Assembly (NCBI GenBank): GCA_903875445.1
Contig: CAIQWD010000085.1
Location: 22,968 to 86,967 of the forward strand
Direction of reading: 5' to 3'
DNA: 64,000 nt
From: an uncultured delta proteobacterium
GTDB lineage: Bacteria; Desulfobacterota; Desulfobulbia; Desulfobulbales; Desulfocapsaceae
The notes under the pieces are model-generated. The model saw only the letters and a program-made list of their open reading frames with translations. It was not told the origin of the DNA and made no database searches. The position numbers and the translations under genes are program-made. Positions 26,075 through 34,127 of the stretch are shown here, one piece after another (the first letter of the stretch is position 1; each line of letters opens with the position of its first letter).

Positions 26075-27346
26075 ATGATAGAAATACAACCTGTTGCAAA
26101 AGTGAATGCTGTCATAGAAGTGCCCGGCTCGAAAAGCCTGACCCAAAGAGCGCTCATCGCAGCTGCTTTGGCAAAAGGAGAAAGCAGGCTTATCGGGCCG
26201 CTGGAGAGCGAGGATACTGCGTATTCGGCCCAAGCCTTAATGCAGATGGGTGTGGTTATAGAGAAAAACAGAGATTGGCGGATATGCGGCAATGGCGGCT
26301 TGATAAAACCATCCGGGGAGCCGATTTTTCTTGGTAATAATGGGACTGCCACGCGTTTTCTTACCTCTGTTGCCGCTCTTGGCAATTCGCAGTATACCAT
26401 CGACGGCGATGCTCGCATGCACCAGAGACCTATCGGGCCGTTGCTGACTGCCTTGCGAGGATGGGGAGTAGATATAAAATCACAACGGGGAACCGATTGT
26501 CCGCCTCTGCAGATCAATGGCCGGGGCTTGGCCGGCGGGACGACGATTTTGCCCGAAGGCAAAAGCAGCCAATACCTTTCCTCCCTCTTGCTGGTAGCAC
26601 CGTATGCCAAAAGACCGGCTACTCTCAGGGTTGAGGGACAGATTTTCTCCAAACCCTATGTTGAGATGACTCTCGCGGTCATGGCCGATTTCGGCATCCT
26701 GGTAGAGTGTGCCCGTGATTTCAGCTCCTTTTCCGTGCCGCAGGGCTGTTATCAGGGCAGGGAATATCGCATCGAGGGAGATGCCTCCAATGCTTCGTAT
26801 TTCTGGGCGGCAGCGGCGGTCACCGGCGGTCGGGTAACAGTGACTAATATCCCGGTTCCGTCGTTGCAGGGTGATGCCATGCTGGTGCCGTTACTCGGTC
26901 GCATGGGCTGCCATGTGGAGAAAACCGGTGAATGCATAACTTTGCAGGGTGTTGAGAGGCTTGAGGGGATACACGTTGATATGGGAGATATGCCGGATGT
27001 GGTTCCGACGCTGGCGGTTGTTGCCGCCTTCGCCCACGGGACGACGGTGATTGAAAATATTGCGCATTTGCGCATCAAGGAGTGTGATCGCCTTTCTGCG
27101 GTGGTAACGGAACTCAGCAAATTAGGGGTAAAGGTCGAGGAACGGGAATCGGCCATGATTATTCATGGCGATGGTGGGGTTCATCTTAAAGGCGCCGAGA
27201 TTTATACCTATGCCGACCATAGAATGGCGATGTGTTTCGCGGTTGCCGGTCTCAGGATACCTGGGGTGAAAATTAGCGGAGAAGAATGTGTCGGAAAGTC
27301 CTTCCCCGATTTTTGGCAGCGGTTCGCTCTTCTGGCCGGCAAGTAA
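26075..27346 (+). CDS. aroA: 3-phosphoshikimate 1-carboxyvinyltransferase (EPSP synthase)
   Basis: This 423-residue enzyme of the shikimate pathway joins phosphoenolpyruvate to shikimate-3-phosphate. The substrate motif PGSKSLTQRALIAAAL, the LGNNGTATRF loop, DGDARMHQRPIGPLL, and the C-terminal IKECDRL and YADHRMAMCFA blocks are all conserved. It follows pyrD by 74 bp and may share its transcript. A strong hairpin lies 20 bp after the stop. Confidence 0.96.
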   Translation: MIEIQPVAKVNAVIEVPGSKSLTQRALIAAALAKGESRLIGPLESEDTAYSAQALMQMGVVIEKNRDWRICGNGGLIKPSGEPIFLGNNGTATRFLTSVAALGNSQYTIDGDARMHQRPIGPLLTALRGWGVDIKSQRGTDCPPLQINGRGLAGGTTILPEGKSSQYLSSLLLVAPYAKRPATLRVEGQIFSKPYVEMTLAVMADFGILVECARDFSSFSVPQGCYQGREYRIEGDASNASYFWAAAAVTGGRVTVTNIPVPSLQGDAMLVPLLGRMGCHVEKTGECITLQGVERLEGIHVDMGDMPDVVPTLAVVAAFAHGTTVIENIAHLRIKECDRLSAVVTELSKLGVKVEERESAMIIHGDGGVHLKGAEIYTYADHRMAMCFAVAGLRIPGVKISGEECVGKSFPDFWQRFALLAGK

Positions 27347-27365
27347 GACGACTTTGGCTAGTTGC

Positions 27366-27407
27366 AAAACCGGTCATGAGGCTTTCGCCGCCTCATGACC
27401 GGTTTTT
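27366..27407. terminator. Strong, probably bidirectional terminator after aroA
   Basis: A 17-bp perfect stem (27366-27382 with 27390-27406) has a seven-base loop and a T run on the plus strand; an A tract on the left arm gives T residues when read from the minus strand. It sits between aroA and the convergent lipoprotein gene. Confidence 0.9.
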
Positions 27408-27429
27408 CATGGAGCCTCTACCTGAAAAA

Positions 27430-28215
27430 CTATTTCTGTCTGTCTATTTTAGCAACCGCTTCCTGAACCAAACGCTGCACCACGGTATCCAAGGTAACCA
27501 GTTGCGAGGCGTGACCAGACATCCCGAGGATAGCCTGGGACTTGCGTCCTGTTTCCATCTTCTTCTCAACATAACCTGTGGATACCTGTTCGGAGGTGGA
27601 TGCATCGGTTATCTTGTAACGCAGCCCCACGAGCCATACGGCAGCATGCTCGCTTGCCTTTGCCGATGAAATGGCAGTGTCACTGATTGCTCCGGCTCTT
27701 CCACCGACCGCGGTCCCAACGATTGAACCGATAGCATTGCCGTCAAATCCCTGTCCGGCTTCACCAACTTCCTCAGCTTTGAGAATGTCGAATTTGACAA
27801 ACCATTGGGTCGAACTGAATTTTCCTTTCTTAAATTTCTTCAGAGCATCGGGGGAGCCCATGTTCACTGCCAGTTCGATCTCCTTGAGCATCGGCCCCAA
27901 ATCGGATCGTTCAAGCACCTTGAAATTGGCATTGCTCAGTTCGACTTCGGCAAAATCGGCAATATTGTTTGGAGTCACTTTTTGGGTAAAAGTAGCACTG
28001 CTGCTTTTAATATTTCCAGGAAGGACTATGAGCGTTGGGCCTTTCTTCCCGGCGTTGGCATATTCAACCGGTTGATACATGTTATCGTCGGCAACTCGAT
28101 TAGCCTCTTGGGACGCAGCCCCGCCGGCACCGGTACTGGTAGGAACACAGCCGGAAAGGAAAACCGAAAGGTTGATAAGAGAGAGAGAAAGCATAACATA
28201 AAAAAGGTTTTTCAT
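27430..28215 (-). CDS. CsgG-like outer-membrane lipoprotein
   Basis: This 261-residue protein begins with a lipoprotein signal ending in LSGC (residue about 23). The mature part resembles the CsgG curli-secretion domain: the stretch AEVELSNANFKVLERSDLGPMLKE matches the conserved 'VLER..L..IL.E' region of that family, and a glycine/alanine-rich segment (IGSIVGTAVGGRAGAISDTA) follows. CsgG proper forms a nonameric secretion channel, but many relatives are uncharacterised. The ATG at 28215 has AGGAGG eight bases upstream. It is last in a three-gene minus-strand run with two other exported proteins. No curlin-like repeat gene is visible in the window. Confidence 0.75.
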   Translation of the reverse strand: MKNLFYVMLSLSLINLSVFLSGCVPTSTGAGGAASQEANRVADDNMYQPVEYANAGKKGPTLIVLPGNIKSSSATFTQKVTPNNIADFAEVELSNANFKVLERSDLGPMLKEIELAVNMGSPDALKKFKKGKFSSTQWFVKFDILKAEEVGEAGQGFDGNAIGSIVGTAVGGRAGAISDTAISSAKASEHAAVWLVGLRYKITDASTSEQVSTGYVEKKMETGRKSQAILGMSGHASQLVTLDTVVQRLVQEAVAKIDRQK

Positions 28216-28303
28216 AATTCCATCCTCCTGAACTTTTAAAGAAGTTATTCCATGCAGCTTACAGTAGCAACCTGTTTGTTGCATGAGGTCGTAATACGCA
28301 CCA

Positions 28304-29686
28304 TCAATTATTCACCGCGCCGGATGCACCAGCCCCAATGCCGGGATTCATTCGGGTCACCTTGTCGCGCAGATCTTTATCCTGGATAAGTTTATTAATA
28401 CGCTCCGGGGAAGCTGTAGCCAGCGATGCCGGAAGGCTGTTCTGCATTGATTGCTGAAGCAATTCCGGGTGAGATCCGGCATCAACGGCGATCCGGACCA
28501 CGTTGCCATGCTGCGACATCAGTTTCAATTGAGGTCCATCGAGTTTGGCGTTCAACGGCTTGAGAACGGTACTGTTAATTGTCTGGGCAAAATTCCCACC
28601 GCTGCTGGTACATTCTACCTCAAACTGGCTAAGTCCGTTTGTCTCAAAATTGATGAGTTCGGCATTAAGGATGTTTCGAAGTCCGGCAAACTCATCTTTA
28701 AAAAGCATAGCGGTATCATAATCGGGCAATCCGGTGAGTTGGATCTGGTATTTTTGCGAAGGCTTTAGCAGCTGTGACTCGAAAAAGTCCTTGGAAAACT
28801 CTTCACCTATGAGTTTGCCGATGTCTTCCAAGGCTTGATCTTCGTCGGCCCATGCTTTGTTCTTCGGAACCTTATTGTTAAAATAGATTTCTTCTCCGGT
28901 ATGGTTATTAATACATTTAACGGTCCAGGAGGTAAGGACATGCTTGGTTACCTGGAGGCCTGAAGCCTTGAGGTTGATTGATGTCTGTTTGAATTTTGCC
29001 TCGCCGATGACCGAGAAGTCGGCGACCTTCCGATTCGACTTGGCGGCCCCGGCATCCTGCTGCAGCAGTTGGGTATATGCTTCCGACCAAACCCGATAGC
29101 CGAAATTGACAAAATGTTCTTTCAGGATATTGTCGGCGATTGATGAATTCTCCGGAACGTCGTCAGAGCTTCGTTTGGCATCACGAACAACGACTGCCAC
29201 CGAGATGGTCGGATTGCCATGTTCTTTGATGAGGCTGAGCCTGTTTTCACGGGACAAGCTCTGCAGGGCGGTTTTGACATCGGCAATAAAGACCTCAGCC
29301 TTGATCTGCATATGCATTAAACCGTTTTCGCCAAGTCTTGGGGGAGATTGTTCGAGTATCTGTTTTATCAATCCCTTTGATTTGGAAAGCACCTTGTCCT
29401 CGATGAGGAGGTAGTTTTCAACCAGGGTGCTGCTTTCCACATACACGCCGACGGCCTTTTCTATCGCCTGCCGTTGGGCATCCCGGCGCAGATCTTCAAC
29501 CATTAGGCCCTTGTCTTTCTTGTACATTTCGGCATTCGGATCGGCCAGTCCCTCGGCGGTGACGATAAGGGTTTCCGCCTTGTCAGCGCTAGTTGCAATG
29601 CTTGGAGCAAGAAACAGTACTCCGGCCATGAACAGACAAAATGTCCGGCAGAACCGGATAGAAAATGTGTACATGCTGGTTTTCAT
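28304..29686 (-). CDS. Exported FlgT-like protein of unknown function
   Basis: This 460-residue protein has a signal peptide (hydrophobic residues 16-33, cleavage near ATSA). An N-terminal segment (LRRDAQRQAIEKAVGVYVES, then VENYLLIEDKVLSKSKGLI) resembles the start domain of FlgT and related LPP20-like envelope proteins, which prime proteins for outer-membrane complexes. Central and C-terminal parts carry beta-rich CsgG/TolB-N-like character but match no named family that I recognise. It starts five bases after the upstream gene's stop and is followed by the CsgG-like lipoprotein, so the three probably act together at the outer membrane. No flagellar genes are in the window. Confidence 0.65.
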   Translation of the reverse strand: MKTSMYTFSIRFCRTFCLFMAGVLFLAPSIATSADKAETLIVTAEGLADPNAEMYKKDKGLMVEDLRRDAQRQAIEKAVGVYVESSTLVENYLLIEDKVLSKSKGLIKQILEQSPPRLGENGLMHMQIKAEVFIADVKTALQSLSRENRLSLIKEHGNPTISVAVVVRDAKRSSDDVPENSSIADNILKEHFVNFGYRVWSEAYTQLLQQDAGAAKSNRKVADFSVIGEAKFKQTSINLKASGLQVTKHVLTSWTVKCINNHTGEEIYFNNKVPKNKAWADEDQALEDIGKLIGEEFSKDFFESQLLKPSQKYQIQLTGLPDYDTAMLFKDEFAGLRNILNAELINFETNGLSQFEVECTSSGGNFAQTINSTVLKPLNAKLDGPQLKLMSQHGNVVRIAVDAGSHPELLQQSMQNSLPASLATASPERINKLIQDKDLRDKVTRMNPGIGAGASGAVNN

Positions 29687-29690
29687 CTGA

Positions 29691-30368
29691 TCATTTGCCT
29701 CCCCTGCAATAGTCTTTAAAAAGCTGATAGGTGATTTCCTGGGATTGTTTTTTTACAAGTTTTTGGATGGTGTTGAGGACATCGGCATCGGAGAAGGTTG
29801 TCTCATTGATCTGGGCGCTGGAGATCAGGTTGCCGCTACGATCGAGGAGAGAGAGGTTGATTGTCACAAACACCTCATCAATATTGACGACTCTATTGAT
29901 TTGGCTGCGGGTGGAAATGATGCCCTTGAGCATAAAATTGGCGCTCAGCCGGTCGGCGGCGGACACAGCCGCATCAATGTTATTGTTGAGAACCGCCTCC
30001 TGCTCGACCCTGGCGATTTGCGCATTAATTTCGGCAGCCGTATAGGTCTTCAGGCCAAGTTGCTGAAAGCCGCCATTGAGTTCATCGACCAAGTTGCCGT
30101 ATACCGATTTTTTCGTAGCGGATTTGCTGTCCCAATCCCGGGAGTAAAGGGTATTATCCCGGTGAATTTCGCCGATCATCGTGGCGATTTTTGCAGCTTT
30201 CAGAGACTTTGGGCAATGCAATGTGGCGAGAGAATTGCCTCTGCCGGTTGTTGTGTCCTCGATGGCCTCTTTTTGCGCCTCCTCCGAGAAAGAAAAGCAG
30301 GAAGCGGAATACGGGGAGAGGATGGCAATAATAATGAGCAAGAGAGCAAGTCGGAATCTTGATTTCAT
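29691..30368 (-). CDS. Exported CsgG/LpoB-fold-like protein, first of a three-gene operon
   Basis: This 225-residue protein has a signal peptide (hydrophobic residues 7-23, ending SASC; this could also be a lipobox-like site, but the cysteine context SPYSASC is weak). The C-terminal two thirds show the pattern of LpoB/CsgG-fold domains: a helix with LVDELNGGFQQLGLKTYTAAE, a later strand SANFMLKGIISTRSQINR, and VFVTINLSLLDRSGNLISS. Members of this fold bind partners in the periplasm. It is the promoter-proximal gene of the run. Function unknown. Confidence 0.65.
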   Translation of the reverse strand: MKSRFRLALLLIIIAILSPYSASCFSFSEEAQKEAIEDTTTGRGNSLATLHCPKSLKAAKIATMIGEIHRDNTLYSRDWDSKSATKKSVYGNLVDELNGGFQQLGLKTYTAAEINAQIARVEQEAVLNNNIDAAVSAADRLSANFMLKGIISTRSQINRVVNIDEVFVTINLSLLDRSGNLISSAQINETTFSDADVLNTIQKLVKKQSQEITYQLFKDYCRGGK

Positions 30369-30558
30369 AGTGATGGTTACTCCTCAACCCTGAACTATTT
30401 TTCTCTAGATTACCGGAATCGGCAAATCTTCGCCAAATTTTTTGTAACCGGTGCGCCAATGGAGCGACAAGTGCAAAGCCTATTTATTCATAAGTTTAGT
30501 CAATAACCGAAAAATATCAAAGTTTTCTTTTACAGAAAAAATACTCTCTCCTTTCAGG

Positions 30559-30769
30559 TCATTGCCAGTTATCGACGATCCGAGCCTTCGGGGGCATGTC
30601 CGAGGATAGCCCCCTTCATGACTCCGACATATTCGTCCTGCAGGTCGAAGCCGGTGCAAAGAGTTATGATGGGTGAATTGTTTGTGATGTTCCTTGCCAA
30701 AGATTGTAATGGAAGTACCAATTCATTTATGGGTAAGTGAAGAAAACCCGTCAGCAAATGGACAATCAT
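30559..30769 (-). pseudogene. Decayed N-terminal remnant of SAM hydroxide adenosyltransferase (DUF62/SAM_adeno_trans)
   Basis: The ATG at 30769 overlaps the TGA of the mltA gene (ATGA). After about 32 unplaced residues, the frame reads ITLCTGFDLQDEYVGVMKGAIL, very close to the family's opening (TDFGLQDxYVGVMKG), though the D and G of the TDFG motif appear swapped. A single extra base near 30583-30586 breaks the frame. Read past it, the sequence continues PEARIVD, the expected family sequence, then stops. The rest of the roughly 260-residue enzyme is missing, so this is a truncated, frameshifted relic. Confidence 0.6.
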
Positions 30770-31980
30770 CTTAATTGAGGTTTTTCAAGAGGCTTTTGCA
30801 CCAGGAAATAGAGTTTACCATCTTCCTTCATGTGGTTGGCGGCAAATTCGGCATTTTCCCCGTGACCGAAGAAAACATCGACTCGCCCCGTTCCTTTAAT
30901 GGCGGCTCCGGAATCCTGGGGAAAAACAAATCTGGTCAATGGCCTCCAGCCGGCGATCTGTCCGTTCTTCCCGAGCTTCGGTATCCGGGATACCAGATAC
31001 CCGAGAGTGCCTCCCGGAAGGGCTGTGTCGTCCATAGCAATGGAGCGGCCGGGGATGAGAACCTCGCCGCTGCTCCCTACGGGGCCAAGATCATTGCCCC
31101 AGTTAAAAAAAATAAAGCGGGGGTTGTGGTGCAGGATGCGCTGTTGTTTGTCCGGGTGCTGTTGCAGATATGTTCTGATGGCCGGGATGGTGGCGTCTTC
31201 AAGCGCCATTGCTTTTTCATCTACCAGTAATTTCCCGATGCTTTTGTACTCAAGTCCGTTGGAGCCGGCGAAGTGGACTGCCCAAATCGATTGGTCAGGG
31301 AATTGAATTTTTCCGGATCCTTGGACATGAAGAAGAAAGGCATCAAAGGGGTCTTTAAGAAAGGCCAGTTCATTACCCTGCAACAATTCACAAGTCGTTT
31401 CTATTTCTTGGCGACTCCAATAGGCCACAAGCTGGTGGTCATGACCGTATCGACCAATCTGGAGTTCTCCGTTTGATCCAAGGGAAGTGATGAGCGAGGG
31501 TGGAGGGGAATAAATGGGGGTGAGAAACGGTGTTTGCCGGGTGAGACTGCCTGCAAAAATCGGTTCGTAATAGCCGGTTACCAGCATGCTTCGGCGCCCT
31601 TGGTCCTTGCGGCCGCCGGCCTGGTAGACCAGATAGTTGTCGGTCAGGAAGCGTTTAAGCGTCTCCGGCGAGGGGTTTTGGTCGAGTTTCTCGAGAAAGG
31701 TTTCAAGAGAATGAAGAAGCCAGCTATTACTGTATGTTTCGGTCCCGAAGGAGATACTTTCCGCAGGATTCTGTTTCTTTAAATAGGAGAGATGGTGGCG
31801 GGTGCATTCGATCAACGATGCACGATCCATATCGTCGACAAAGACAGGGGATTCAATTTGTCGCAAGCGGTAGAGTGGTTGGTAACTTTCTTTGATCAGA
31901 ATAAGGTAGATCAGCAGGCAACCTGCCGCGGCAAGCAGGCAAAACAAGGCGATGAAGCGAAGGCGTGCCCGTTGAACCAT
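30766..31980 (-). CDS. mltA: Membrane-bound lytic murein transglycosylase A (MltA type)
   Basis: This 404-residue protein has one N-terminal hydrophobic segment (residues 9-30) that may be a signal anchor or a lipoprotein signal around AAAGC. The MltA barrel region includes LVTGYYEPIFAGS and FLLHVQGSGKIQF. The C-terminal 3D domain has PGRSIAMDD and GRVDVFFGHGENAE with the catalytic-type aspartates. It cleaves the glycan backbone of peptidoglycan to 1,6-anhydro-muropeptides. The ATG at 31980 is preferred to a TTG two codons upstream. It follows the mltB-like gene by 13 bp. Confidence 0.93.
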   Translation of the reverse strand: MVQRARLRFIALFCLLAAAGCLLIYLILIKESYQPLYRLRQIESPVFVDDMDRASLIECTRHHLSYLKKQNPAESISFGTETYSNSWLLHSLETFLEKLDQNPSPETLKRFLTDNYLVYQAGGRKDQGRRSMLVTGYYEPIFAGSLTRQTPFLTPIYSPPPSLITSLGSNGELQIGRYGHDHQLVAYWSRQEIETTCELLQGNELAFLKDPFDAFLLHVQGSGKIQFPDQSIWAVHFAGSNGLEYKSIGKLLVDEKAMALEDATIPAIRTYLQQHPDKQQRILHHNPRFIFFNWGNDLGPVGSSGEVLIPGRSIAMDDTALPGGTLGYLVSRIPKLGKNGQIAGWRPLTRFVFPQDSGAAIKGTGRVDVFFGHGENAEFAANHMKEDGKLYFLVQKPLEKPQLR

Positions 31981-31993
31981 TGGCAATTATCGG

Positions 31994-33088
31994 TTAGTTT
32001 TTAAATGCTTCGGCCATTTCAGCAACCGCCATGGCATATTTGCTGCTGTGGTTATATTCATTTATTGCTTGCATGTTAGGATATCCGGCGACGAAACGCA
32101 TTCCCCCCCCTTCCTGTGGAGCCAGCTCCAAACCGATGATGGAAAATTGTCCGTCTTTGGGCGGTGGTGTCAGGGTGACGTTTTGCAGTGACGTCAGTTG
32201 ACGCCAATCGATACGCCCTTTCCTTCCCTCATTATAGGTTTGGACGAGGATCTCGGAGCGCAGTTCACGGCCAAGTTCAGCATACAAGGGAGCATCGATT
32301 ATCCATCCGAAACTACTCAGGTAATTAGCGATTGATGCAAAAATGTCAGGCAGTGAATGAATGAGATCAGGGTGCTTATCACCATCAAAAGCCACCGCAT
32401 ATTTGTTGAAGCTGGAGGGCATAAACTGAGCTTGGCCAAAGGCTCCGGCATAGGAGCCTTTGATGCTCAATGGGTCGAGGTCATTGTCACGGCAGAGGAT
32501 AAGGAAATTGATCAGTTCGTTGCGATAAAATGGAGATCTTCGCGGATAGGCGGAGTAGAGGGTGTTCAGGGTCTGGAACAGGTTGAATCCCCCCTGATTA
32601 GCACCGAATCTGGTTTCAATTGCCCATATAGCCACAATAACCTCCCTATCTACCTTGAACTTGGCTTCAATACGATCGAAGAGGAGCTGATAAAGAGCAA
32701 GGTGCTGCTTGCCGATGGCAATCACCATGGGGGTAATGAAAAGGGATCGATATTGATAGTAGGGTTTGACTTCTCCCTGTCGATCCATGAGCTGGAGAAT
32801 CTTTCGATCGATGTGCAGGTCGGCAAAGAGCAGTTGAAGCTGGGATTTGGTAAAATGATATTGTTCCTGCAACTCACGGAAGAGATCCTGGTATTGTGTA
32901 CCGGCAACATCGATAGGCTGGCCATCGGTAACAAGATCGGCGGCGAGTGGAGCGGAGTCAGTGCCATAGATGGTGCCAGGAAACGAGATGAGGAGTGATG
33001 CGAAAAGGAGCCCGGATAAAAAATACTGGAGGCAGCGGTCGATTAGGGATACTCCTCCGGCCAAGTGGATAAAAAAATGAGAGGTCAT
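31994..33088 (-). CDS. mltB: Lytic murein transglycosylase B (SLT_2/MltB type)
   Basis: This 364-residue protein has a signal peptide (hydrophobic residues 20-40). The MltB catalytic glutamate lies in AIWAIETRFGANQGGF, followed by GSYAGAFGQAQFMPSSF and DIFASIANYLSSFGW, all diagnostic of this family. It degrades peptidoglycan glycan strands in the periplasm. The start codon lies two bases after the stop of the DHH gene, so coupling is likely. Two different transglycosylase types in a row suggest a dedicated wall-remodelling operon. Confidence 0.93.
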   Translation of the reverse strand: MTSHFFIHLAGGVSLIDRCLQYFLSGLLFASLLISFPGTIYGTDSAPLAADLVTDGQPIDVAGTQYQDLFRELQEQYHFTKSQLQLLFADLHIDRKILQLMDRQGEVKPYYQYRSLFITPMVIAIGKQHLALYQLLFDRIEAKFKVDREVIVAIWAIETRFGANQGGFNLFQTLNTLYSAYPRRSPFYRNELINFLILCRDNDLDPLSIKGSYAGAFGQAQFMPSSFNKYAVAFDGDKHPDLIHSLPDIFASIANYLSSFGWIIDAPLYAELGRELRSEILVQTYNEGRKGRIDWRQLTSLQNVTLTPPPKDGQFSIIGLELAPQEGGGMRFVAGYPNMQAINEYNHSSKYAMAVAEMAEAFKN

Positions 33089-33090
33089 TG

Positions 33091-34050
33091 TCAGGAGTAA
33101 AACGAGTGAAACGTGTTGAGGAAATGGTCGAGCATATCCTTTGGCAGGCTATTGATTCCGGCTGCTGCTGCACGGCCACCACCACTAGGGTAGAGTTTGC
33201 AGAGGGTGTCGGCATGTCTCTGATCTGCAAATGGGGCTCGGATGCTGATCCGCAGTGATCCGTCCTGGTTTTCGGTAATAATGGCGTGAGCCGCAGTTGT
33301 CCGCTCTCGTGCCCGTAAATTCGAGAGGACCCCGACAATCCGGCGTGCCCATGGCGCATCCGGCAGATGGTAGACCCTGTTTTTTCCGGGTTTTCCTACT
33401 TCTTTCTCTTGCATCGCCAAGGCTATGTCTGCCTGGTATGCTGCTTGTAAGGTGCCGACCTGCGATGAATTTTCGAGATACTCGAAAGGATCGGAGTATG
33501 GTTCGATGGCCTCGTAAAGATCCCGGGGATGAAACAGGAGATCCTCGAAGGTTAAGCCGTAGCCATTGTAATTGAACAATTCACCTAACTGACGCAACGA
33601 ACCGATTTGTTGCTCACTCAGGCGAAAAGTTTTTGCCAGTTCCATAGCAGGTTCGTGGAGATTGTCGCCAAATGCCCCGCAGATAGCCCAAAGACCATGG
33701 TGGTTATGGAGAACCCTATTGACAATTAGAGAGGTACACATTGCCGGGTTGGTGTCGATATGTGTCTGCAATGCCGGGCTGTTTATCGGCGCACCGGCAA
33801 AATGATGATCAAAGTAGGTAACTCCGTTGTTCTGTTGTAAAAGTTTCTGCAGTGCAGTGCGGTTGCTGTCGAGGGAGATGTCGAACACGTCCAGGGAACA
33901 ATTGTGGACATTTTCAAGTTGTGAGAGCAAACAAATATCCCTTTTAACTCCGGTCAGCAAACACCTTTCCTCCGATAACGGGTTATGCAGGCGATACTGA
34001 TGGAGCGAGAAGATTCCATCGGCATCACCGTTGAAAATGTCATAGTGCAT
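33091..34050 (-). CDS. DHH-family phosphoesterase
   Basis: This 319-residue soluble protein shows the DHH pattern. The N-terminal metal-site strand is FNGDADGIFSLHQY, the second acidic motif is DVFDISLDSN, the DHH-like triad is in YFDHHFAGAP, and the C-terminal DHHA1 glycine loop is SGGGRAAAAGI. Related enzymes hydrolyse short nucleotides, cyclic dinucleotides or polyphosphate; which one cannot be told. It sits upstream of two lytic transglycosylase genes, two bases from the first, which is an unusual partner. A GAGGAG lies ten bases before the ATG. Confidence 0.8.
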   Translation of the reverse strand: MHYDIFNGDADGIFSLHQYRLHNPLSEERCLLTGVKRDICLLSQLENVHNCSLDVFDISLDSNRTALQKLLQQNNGVTYFDHHFAGAPINSPALQTHIDTNPAMCTSLIVNRVLHNHHGLWAICGAFGDNLHEPAMELAKTFRLSEQQIGSLRQLGELFNYNGYGLTFEDLLFHPRDLYEAIEPYSDPFEYLENSSQVGTLQAAYQADIALAMQEKEVGKPGKNRVYHLPDAPWARRIVGVLSNLRARERTTAAHAIITENQDGSLRISIRAPFADQRHADTLCKLYPSGGGRAAAAGINSLPKDMLDHFLNTFHSFYS

Positions 34051-34127
34051 GGACCGGAGATCTCCTCGCCCGAAACCATTTGATGCCGCAACTACGAGCC
34101 AAGCGACGCTTTTGCACCCTGAAACCT

